Source: Mycolicibacterium pulveris
Lineage (GTDB): Bacteria > Actinomycetota > Actinomycetes > Mycobacteriales > Mycobacteriaceae
DNA: 64,000 bases
Assembly: GCF_010725725.1 (NCBI RefSeq)
Contig: NZ_AP022599.1
Span: 5,420,750-5,484,749, forward strand
Reading direction: 5' to 3'
The notes beneath the pieces are model-generated. The model saw nothing but the letters and a program-made list of their open reading frames with translations. It made no database searches and had not been told where the DNA came from. Both the position numbers and the translations under genes were made by a program. Positions 59,043 to 64,000 of this stretch are shown piece after piece; position 1 is the first letter of the stretch; each line of letters opens with the position of its first letter.

Positions 59043-59176
59043 CCCGGCTGGTGTGGGCGGTGGGCGTGTTCGTGCTGTCGCTGCACCTGTTCGGGCCGAC
59101 CGCTACCGGCATCGCAGCCGCGATCATCGTCCTGGCCTGGTTGGTCGGCGACGTGCGGGAGCGGGTGCGGCGGTGA
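59039..59176 (+). CDS. Small prophage membrane protein (45 residues)
   Basis: From a GTG overlapping the previous stop the protein is almost entirely hydrophobic (LVWAVGVFVLSLHLFG and GIAAAIIVLAWLVG), with a charged tail (DVRERVRR). It has one or two membrane passes. A role in exclusion or lysis cannot be told. Confidence 0.55.
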   Translation: MTRLVWAVGVFVLSLHLFGPTATGIAAAIIVLAWLVGDVRERVRR

Positions 59177-59415
59177 CCGTTTCGACGCTCGACCTGACAC
59201 CGCACAAGGCGGGGTGCGTGTGCACACGCTGCTGCGACAACGACACCATCCGCGACGACAACACCAGTCGCGCGCAACGCGACCGCCATGAGCACGGCGT
59301 CGCGCTCGGCGTCGTCACCGGCACCCAGCGCGTCACCGACTGCCCGCACGACTACCGCCGCGGCATGTGCTGGTACTGCGGCGACGACGAACCACGCAAG
59401 GACCGCAATGCCTGA
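59173..59415 (+). CDS. Cys-rich prophage protein
   Basis: From a GTG at 59173 the 80-residue protein has GCVCTRCCDN near the start and DCPHDYRRGMCWYCGDDEP at the end, two probable zinc-binding clusters. It overlaps both neighbours. Function unknown. Confidence 0.58.
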   Translation: MTVSTLDLTPHKAGCVCTRCCDNDTIRDDNTSRAQRDRHEHGVALGVVTGTQRVTDCPHDYRRGMCWYCGDDEPRKDRNA

Positions 59416-60349
59416 CAAGACCGACGCCAACGGCATCCCCACCGAAGACGGCATCTACGGGTGGATCGGCGAGCACGCCTATCACGCCGACCGCGGCTCC
59501 CTGTCCGTCAGCGGGGCGAAGCTGCTGCTACCACCGTCCTGCCCCGCGAAGTTCCGCGAGCAGATGGACAACCCGCCACCACCGAAACGGGTCTACGACT
59601 TCGGCAGCTTCTTCCACCTGATCGTGCTCGGCAAGGGCGTCGACATCGTGGAGATCGACGCCGACAACTATCGCACCAAAGCCGCCCGCGAGCAGCGCGA
59701 CGCCGCGCACGCCGCCGGTAAGGTGCCGGTGCTGGTCGGCGCAGGCGCCAACGATGACTTCGCCGCCGAGATGGGCAAGGCGCAGGCGATGGCCGACTCG
59801 GTCCTCGCGCACCCGATCGCCGGCGAGCTGCTTACCCACCCGCGCAATCTGGTCGAGCAGGCGATCTACGCGACCGACCCGGAAACCGGTGTGCGGCTAC
59901 GCGGCCGCACCGACTGCCTGCACTTCGCCGACGACGGCCGGGTGACGATCATCGACGTCAAAACCAGCGCGACCGTGAACCCGGCCGAGATGGTCCGTAG
60001 GTGGTTCAAACTCAACTACTTCATGCAGGACGCCTGGTATCGCGACCTGCTCGTCGCGGCTGGGCTGGCCGACGACCCCGACTTTGTGTTCGTCGGTGTG
60101 GAGAAGGAACCGCCGTACCTGGTGACGGTGGCCCGCTACACCGAGTTGGCGCGTGAGGAGGGGCGGCGCCGTAACCGTCGCGCGATCGACCTCTACGCGC
60201 AGTGCGTGGAGTCCGGGCAGTGGCCCGGCTACAGCACTGAGATTGTGCCGCTTGGTCTTCCGGGCTGGGTGGAGCACCAGATCGCGTCCGCTGCGACTGA
60301 GGAAGCGGCGCACGACCTTATCGCCGAGTTGGAAGGGATCTATCAGTAA
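59408..60349 (+). CDS. RecE-like PD-(D/E)XK exonuclease
   Basis: The 313-residue protein from the ATG at 59408 has the pattern of the phage exonuclease (DUF3799/RecE-type) nuclease domain. Its features are LSVSGAKLLLPPSCPAKFRE, YDFGSFFHLIVLG, then GRTDCLHFADDGRVTIIDVK with D-x-K, and QDAWYRDLL. It should process double-stranded ends to single strands for its partner RecT, encoded directly after with a one-base overlap. Confidence 0.85.
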   Translation: MPDKTDANGIPTEDGIYGWIGEHAYHADRGSLSVSGAKLLLPPSCPAKFREQMDNPPPPKRVYDFGSFFHLIVLGKGVDIVEIDADNYRTKAAREQRDAAHAAGKVPVLVGAGANDDFAAEMGKAQAMADSVLAHPIAGELLTHPRNLVEQAIYATDPETGVRLRGRTDCLHFADDGRVTIIDVKTSATVNPAEMVRRWFKLNYFMQDAWYRDLLVAAGLADDPDFVFVGVEKEPPYLVTVARYTELAREEGRRRNRRAIDLYAQCVESGQWPGYSTEIVPLGLPGWVEHQIASAATEEAAHDLIAELEGIYQ

Positions 60350-61401
60350 TGACCAGCACCGATGTTGTGCGTCAGACGCCGAAGCAGAAGACGCTCGCCA
60401 AGCTCATCGTCGATATGACGCCGGAGTTGGAGAAGGCGTTGCCGAAACACGTCACGCCTGAGCGGATGGCGCGGATCGCGGTGACGGTGGTGCGCGCGAC
60501 GCCGAAGCTGGCCGAGTGCTCGCCGGCGTCGTTCCTCGGTGCGCTGCTGACCGCGTCGCAGTTGGGGTTGGAGCCGGGTCCGACGGGTGAGGCGTACTTC
60601 GTGCCCTACGGCAACGTGTGCACGTTCATCCCCGGCTACAGGGGCCTGATCAAGCTGGCCCGCCAGTCCGGTCAGGTTTCGGACATCTACGCCGAAATCG
60701 TCTACAGCAACGACAAATACAAGGTGACGCTTGGCCTGAACCGCGACATCGAGCACGAAATCGTCGACCGCAACAACCGCGGTGAGCCGACCGATGTGTA
60801 TGCGGTGGCGAAGTTCAAGGACGGCACGACGACGTTCGTCACGATGACGAAGGCTGAGGTCGAGGCGATCCGGGCGCGGTCGAGGGCGTCTAAGGATGGG
60901 CCGTGGGCTACGGACTGGAACGCGATGGCAAAGAAGACCGCTGTGCGGCAGTTGGCGAAGTGGCTGCCGCTGTCGCCCGAGTTCAACACCGCTGTGAGCC
61001 TTGATGGTTCGACACGAACTGATGTGGGTCCGTTGGTGGATGCGCAGACTGAGTTCGTCGACGGTGAAGTGGTCGGCGACCAGCAGGCCATCGAGGGCGG
61101 CGAGTCGGGGCCTGGTCAAGACGGCGGTAACGACCAGAGTGAGGGCGCTGAGCCGTCGTCGGGCGCCGAGGTCCAATCTGACTCTGGTGACCAGGCCGAC
61201 CCGCCCGCCGACGTGGTGTACGCCGGGCGTAACGAGCTCAAGACACTCGCGCAGATACGCGCCGCCGAGCAGCACGACGACGCGAGCTGGAAAGCCTTCG
61301 TCGCCAACAGCATCGGCCGCGAAGTCGCCAACGACAAGCAACTGACGATGGCCGAGGCCGAGCAGATCATCGCCATATTCAACGAGGACGCCGGCCAGTG
61401 A
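60349..61401 (+). CDS. recT: RecT single-strand annealing protein
   Basis: The 350-residue protein matches RecT: ECSPASFLGALLTASQLGLE, PGPTGEAYFVPYGNVCTFIP, GYRGLIKLARQSG and the AVAKFKDGT strand. WNAMAKKTAVRQLAKWLPLS closes the domain. A long acidic linker (about 240-290) and a short C-terminal helical part follow. It anneals complementary DNA strands and works with the upstream exonuclease in phage recombination. Similar pairs from mycobacteriophage Che9c are well known. Confidence 0.95.
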   Translation: MTSTDVVRQTPKQKTLAKLIVDMTPELEKALPKHVTPERMARIAVTVVRATPKLAECSPASFLGALLTASQLGLEPGPTGEAYFVPYGNVCTFIPGYRGLIKLARQSGQVSDIYAEIVYSNDKYKVTLGLNRDIEHEIVDRNNRGEPTDVYAVAKFKDGTTTFVTMTKAEVEAIRARSRASKDGPWATDWNAMAKKTAVRQLAKWLPLSPEFNTAVSLDGSTRTDVGPLVDAQTEFVDGEVVGDQQAIEGGESGPGQDGGNDQSEGAEPSSGAEVQSDSGDQADPPADVVYAGRNELKTLAQIRAAEQHDDASWKAFVANSIGREVANDKQLTMAEAEQIIAIFNEDAGQ

Positions 61402-61610
61402 TGTCGCCGTCTGAGCATTACGCGGAGGCTGACCGGTTGCTGGCTGAGGTGGCCGGTAAGGAGCCGATCGCGCCGATCGTACAGGCGAAGGTCGCGCTGG
61501 CGGCTGCGCACGCGGCGTTGGCGCAGTGCCACAGCTGGATCGTCGACGACGAATACGACGGCTGCTATCCGGTCGTCGAAACCCGCTACGCCACAGGCGA
61601 CCGCCTGTAG
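61401..61610 (+). CDS. Small prophage protein of unknown function
   Basis: The 69-residue protein is helical in the middle (EHYAEADRLLAEVAGKEPIA) and ends with an acidic segment (SWIVDDEYDGCYPVV). Its ATG shares one base with the recT stop. Function unknown. Confidence 0.6.
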   Translation: MSPSEHYAEADRLLAEVAGKEPIAPIVQAKVALAAAHAALAQCHSWIVDDEYDGCYPVVETRYATGDRL

Positions 61611-61643
61611 GTCACCACCCCTCGGAAAGGAACCAACCGGGCC

Positions 61644-62489
61644 ATGACGATCACCGTCGCAACATCGAAACTCATCGACACGCTGACCGACGCGTTGCAA
61701 ACCGCCGACGACATCGTGGGCGGTATCCACTTCGCCACCCAGCGCGCGCCGTACAAGTCCGAGCCCGGCGACACCGACCTGCTGGTCGCCACATCGACCG
61801 ACCGATACACCATCGGGCACACCTGGATTCCGGTTGATGGTGACCTGATCCCCACCGTGTGGCCCGTCGAGTCCGCCAAGACCGTGCTGGCGATCTGTAA
61901 ATCGTTGGGCCGCAAGGGTGACGAGCACACCGTCGACATTGATGCCACGGCCGCGCCGCCTCCGGAAGAACCGACGGAAGGTGAACACCCAGGATGGACG
62001 GTCACGTTGTCGGAGACGCCGGCGCTGTTCGACTCTGATACTGAGTTCCAGTTCCATGCGCACGCCGAAACACGGTTTCCGACCGCGATGGTGCACCGCG
62101 CATTGTCGGGGCTGTTGGAGTCGAAGGAGCCGCCGGAACCGTCGCTGCTGACGCAGTGGGGTGCGAATGTGTTGGCTCCGCTTGTGGCGGTGGCGAAGCG
62201 GCGTAAGCAGCCGATCCGGTTGTTCCGGCAGCCGCTCACTGAGGCGCATCTGGTGCAGATCGGTGATACGTGGTTGGGGGTGGCGTATCCGATTAAGCCG
62301 TTGCCGGGTGAGGCGTCGGAGGAACCTTCGGTCGAGCCGATCCTGACGCCGCCTGCGGGCGCGGTCGACGAGCTGCGTGAGGCGATCGCAGAGATGAAGG
62401 CGTCCGGTGTCACCGTCACTGTCGACAACCCGCGGGGCGCGGTCGCGCAGACGATCGCCGACGCCGCCGCCGAGGTTGGTGCCGAATGA
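61644..62489 (+). CDS. Possible sliding-clamp-like prophage protein
   Basis: The 281-residue protein has segments that resemble parts of the beta clamp (DnaN). TDLLVATSTDRYTIGHTWIP recalls the LxATDGxRL strand, and IRLFRQPLTEAHLVQIGDTW then LGVAYPIKPL recalls the C-terminal strand before the MPMR end. A helical ending (ELREAIAEMKASGVTVTVDN) is extra. The length is shorter than a full clamp (about 370-400). The match is by eye only, so other functions remain open. AAGGAA precedes the ATG. Confidence 0.4.
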   Translation: MTITVATSKLIDTLTDALQTADDIVGGIHFATQRAPYKSEPGDTDLLVATSTDRYTIGHTWIPVDGDLIPTVWPVESAKTVLAICKSLGRKGDEHTVDIDATAAPPPEEPTEGEHPGWTVTLSETPALFDSDTEFQFHAHAETRFPTAMVHRALSGLLESKEPPEPSLLTQWGANVLAPLVAVAKRRKQPIRLFRQPLTEAHLVQIGDTWLGVAYPIKPLPGEASEEPSVEPILTPPAGAVDELREAIAEMKASGVTVTVDNPRGAVAQTIADAAAEVGAE

Positions 62490-62848
62490 GCGCGCCGCGG
62501 CGGTTCCGCAAGAAGCCCGTCGAGATCGAGGCGTGGCAGCTACCGGAATGGGATAAGCCGAACTGGTTTGACCCGGATTCGGAGCTCGTCTTCGATGTGG
62601 GCCACTACGTCGACACTTGCGTAGCCATCGCTGAATGGTGCGGCGGCACCAGCCACATGATGTGCAACGCGGACGAGCAAGCGCACTCAGGATGCCACCA
62701 GGTTGGGCCGCATATCTTGATTCCAACGCTTGAGGGTGTGATGGTGGCTCGGCCCGGCGACTACATCATCAAGGGCGTGCAGGGTGAGTTCTACCCGTGT
62801 AAGCCAGCCATTTTCGAGGCTACCTACGACCGGGTGGGTACCGCCTGA
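62486..62848 (+). CDS. Widespread phage protein with GDYIIKGVQGEFYPC motif
   Basis: The 120-residue protein begins RRFRKKPVEIEAWQLPEW and ends ARPGDYIIKGVQGEFYPCKP then AIFEATYDRV. This pair of motifs is common in small phage proteins of otherwise unknown function. The middle is Cys/His-rich (EWCGGTSHMMCNADEQAHSG). Its ATG overlaps the previous stop. Confidence 0.75.
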   Translation: MSAPRRFRKKPVEIEAWQLPEWDKPNWFDPDSELVFDVGHYVDTCVAIAEWCGGTSHMMCNADEQAHSGCHQVGPHILIPTLEGVMVARPGDYIIKGVQGEFYPCKPAIFEATYDRVGTA

Positions 62849-62904
62849 TGGTGACGGGTTGGGGCAGCGGCCCGTCACGACTGCGGCTGACCGGGAGCGT
62901 GTGA
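62848..62904 (+). CDS. Possible 18-residue reading frame coupled to the resolvase gene
   Basis: An ATG at 62848 shares one base with the previous stop, and its own stop (62902-62904) overlaps a GTG (62901) of the RusA-like gene. This would chain translation through the gap. The alternative is that the RusA-like gene starts at a TTG at 62859 and this tiny frame is not used. Confidence 0.25.
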   Translation: MVTGWGSGPSRLRLTGSV

Positions 62905-63362
62905 TCGAACTGCTCGCCGCTCTCGGCGGCGCGGCCGGTTCGGGCACGTACACGTTGACGATTCCCGGTGTGCCCTACAGCAAGTCACGGCCACGGTTCA
63001 ACCCGAAACAGCGCCGCGCCTACCACAACCCCGACGACAAACGCGCCGAACAAACCACCGGCGTGTACCTACGGGCGACCGTGCGGCAACCGTTCACCGG
63101 CAACGTCGCGCTGGCGTGCGTGTTCTTCCGGCCGACGAAGCAACGCGTCGACGTCGACAACCTTTTGAAGCACGTTTGCGACGCCGCCAACGGTGTCCTC
63201 TGGGTCGACGACTGCCAGTGCACCGGCCTGTCCGGTGTGCTCGACCTCGACCGCGATGATCCGCGCACCGTCGTCGCGATCGCACCGCATGTCAGCGGCA
63301 TGGTCCGCGACCTATCCCAACAACCGAAGAATCCGAAAGGCGGTCTGCCGCTATGGGACTGA
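62901..63362 (+). CDS. RusA-like Holliday junction resolvase
   Basis: From the GTG at 62901 the protein has 153 residues (167 from a TTG at 62859). The RusA fold is visible: LTIPGVPYSKSRPRFNPKQR, the acidic motif RVDVDNLLKHVCDAANGVLW with two Asp ligands, and VDDCQ with the later acidic pair. It cuts branched DNA made by the recombination or replication system upstream. Confidence 0.85.
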   Translation: MIELLAALGGAAGSGTYTLTIPGVPYSKSRPRFNPKQRRAYHNPDDKRAEQTTGVYLRATVRQPFTGNVALACVFFRPTKQRVDVDNLLKHVCDAANGVLWVDDCQCTGLSGVLDLDRDDPRTVVAIAPHVSGMVRDLSQQPKNPKGGLPLWD

Positions 63363-63625
63363 AACGACGGCCGATCTATGTGAGCCAGCGGGAGAATCCG
63401 CGCGGCGACTTCTGGTACACGGTTCGTGGCGGCAACGGCGAAAACGTGCTGACGTCGAAGATGTACCGCGAGCGTTGGCGCGCAATCAGGGCAGCGCGGG
63501 CGTTCATCGCCTCGATCGCACCCGCACCGGTCACGTTCACCTACTGGACCGGGCCGACACCGCAGGCGGAACGCGACGGCCGCGGCCGCGGCAGGGTCGA
63601 GCATCACACGGAGCGGATTCGCTGA
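63353..63625 (+). CDS. DUF1508/YegP-like prophage protein
   Basis: The 90-residue protein has RGDFWYTVRGGNGENVLTSK followed by MYRERWRAIRAARAFIASI, the strand-helix pattern of the YegP-type domain. It overlaps the previous gene by 10 bp. A TTYWTGPTP-like Pro-rich C-terminus follows. Function unknown. Confidence 0.65.
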   Translation: MGLKRRPIYVSQRENPRGDFWYTVRGGNGENVLTSKMYRERWRAIRAARAFIASIAPAPVTFTYWTGPTPQAERDGRGRGRVEHHTERIR

Positions 63626-63649
63626 TGCTGAACTGGTCGAGCCGACCAC

Positions 63650-63994
63650 ATGGTCGGCACGTTGACGGCGGTGGGGGCGCGCGGCCTCTACAGCGTGCAA
63701 CGCGTCGGCAACGAGTGGGTGCTGCAAGGCGTCGGCCACGACGACCTGCCGATGCTGGCACTTCCACGGCAAGCCGTTCCAGACGCTCACGTCGGCCCAA
63801 ACGTACGCCCAAGGATCGACCGCCGCGCACCCATCGAATCACAGGTAGGAAGCGAGAACTCGGCTGGCGGTGGAGTCGTGGCTTTGACGGTGGAGCAACG
63901 CTGGCTGCTGATGACGATGGGCGGCCGGCAGATCGTCGACGCTGATCGGGCCGGGTGGCGTGAATCATCTGATGCAGTCCCGCTGGAGCAGTAG
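63650..63994 (+). CDS. Prophage reading frame, possibly frameshifted
   Basis: From the ATG at 63650 the frame reads MVGTLTAVGARGLYSVQRVG then NEWVLQGVGHDDLPM, a convincing phage-protein start. It then turns unnatural (LALPRQAVPDAHVGP). From 63756 the next frame reads WHFHGKPFQTLTSAQTYAQG then STAAHPSNHR and stops, which looks like the true continuation. A +1 shift near 63755 would join them. The end of the given frame, from a GTG at 63878, could be a separate short gene (38 residues). Confidence 0.4.
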   Translation: MVGTLTAVGARGLYSVQRVGNEWVLQGVGHDDLPMLALPRQAVPDAHVGPNVRPRIDRRAPIESQVGSENSAGGGVVALTVEQRWLLMTMGGRQIVDADRAGWRESSDAVPLEQ

Positions 63995-64000
63995 CCGGGT

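Larger units (their letters stand above)
54536..64000. mobile_element. Prophage early region, left end (continues beyond the window)
   Basis: From the end of msrB the gene style changes abruptly: a leftward repressor, then at least 20 short rightward genes with 1-10 bp overlaps. Recombination genes (exonuclease, RecT, RusA) and an antirepressor are typical of temperate mycobacteriophage. The recET-like pair recalls mycobacteriophage Che9c. No integrase, structural or lysis gene is present up to the window end, so they must lie further right. The left junction is within or just after msrB (about 54540-54600), but without the right end the core cannot be fixed. Confidence 0.85.

Noticed and set aside
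63193..63945. 250-codon plus-strand frame over the RusA and YegP-like genes
   Set aside because: Two other frames hold recognisable proteins; this one is an Arg/Ser-rich shadow.

Overview
The window is chromosomal DNA of a mycobacterium, most likely a rapid grower (Mycolicibacterium type). The base composition is strongly GC-rich. Gene order follows two blocks known from M. tuberculosis: secD-yajC ... ruvB-ruvA-ruvC-yebC-pdxT-tesB2-pdxS-Nudix-pimA-patA-pgsA-HIT-thrS, and clpC2-exported protein-GNAT-zapE-ribD-like-protease-aftC-msrB. The mannoside and arabinan enzymes PimA, PatA, PgsA and AftC are specific to mycobacteria and close relatives.

Layout. 1-25.4 kb is backbone: the Sec translocase end, an aminobutyraldehyde-type dehydrogenase, a P450 fragment, the SOS-linked ruvCAB set, pyridoxal phosphate synthase, a tightly overlapping operon (thrS to Nudix) that starts phosphatidylinositol mannoside synthesis, and an L,D-transpeptidase. 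25.4-26.07 kb is a tRNA group (Val-CAC on the minus strand; Gly-GCC, Cys-GCA and Val-GAC on the plus strand).

26.04-35.74 kb is a compact integrated element of about 9.7 kb. It is bounded by a 46-bp direct repeat (one mismatch) that starts in the 3' half of tRNA-Val(GAC). It carries a tyrosine integrase, an excisionase, a RepA-like helicase beside an iteron-rich probable origin, small DNA-binding or unknown genes, a P27-type small terminase and a large single-chain type IIG restriction-modification enzyme. It has no large terminase or structural genes, so it looks like a phiRv2-related phage satellite carrying a defence cargo gene.

35.8-54.6 kb is backbone and accessory DNA. Its most unusual part is a mirror-image module: FAD monooxygenase <- -> LuxR ATPase regulator | LuxR ATPase regulator <- -> P450. 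Both divergent promoters contain the same 20-bp operator-like sequence. The clpC2 block follows, with paired inverted repeats at the clpC2 start. A remnant of an IS481-type element lies before msrB.

54.5-64.0 kb (running off the window) is the early region of a second, larger prophage. A leftward repressor overlaps the end of msrB. Rightward genes then follow, almost all overlapping by 1-4 bp: an excisionase/Cro-like protein, an antirepressor, many tiny proteins, an exonuclease/RecT recombination pair, a possible sliding-clamp-like protein and a RusA-like resolvase. The repressor runs into host DNA and there is no integrase at this end, which is the arrangement expected for integration-dependent immunity. 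The satellite's small terminase and the nearby full prophage raise the possibility of a satellite-helper relationship, which the sequence alone cannot prove.
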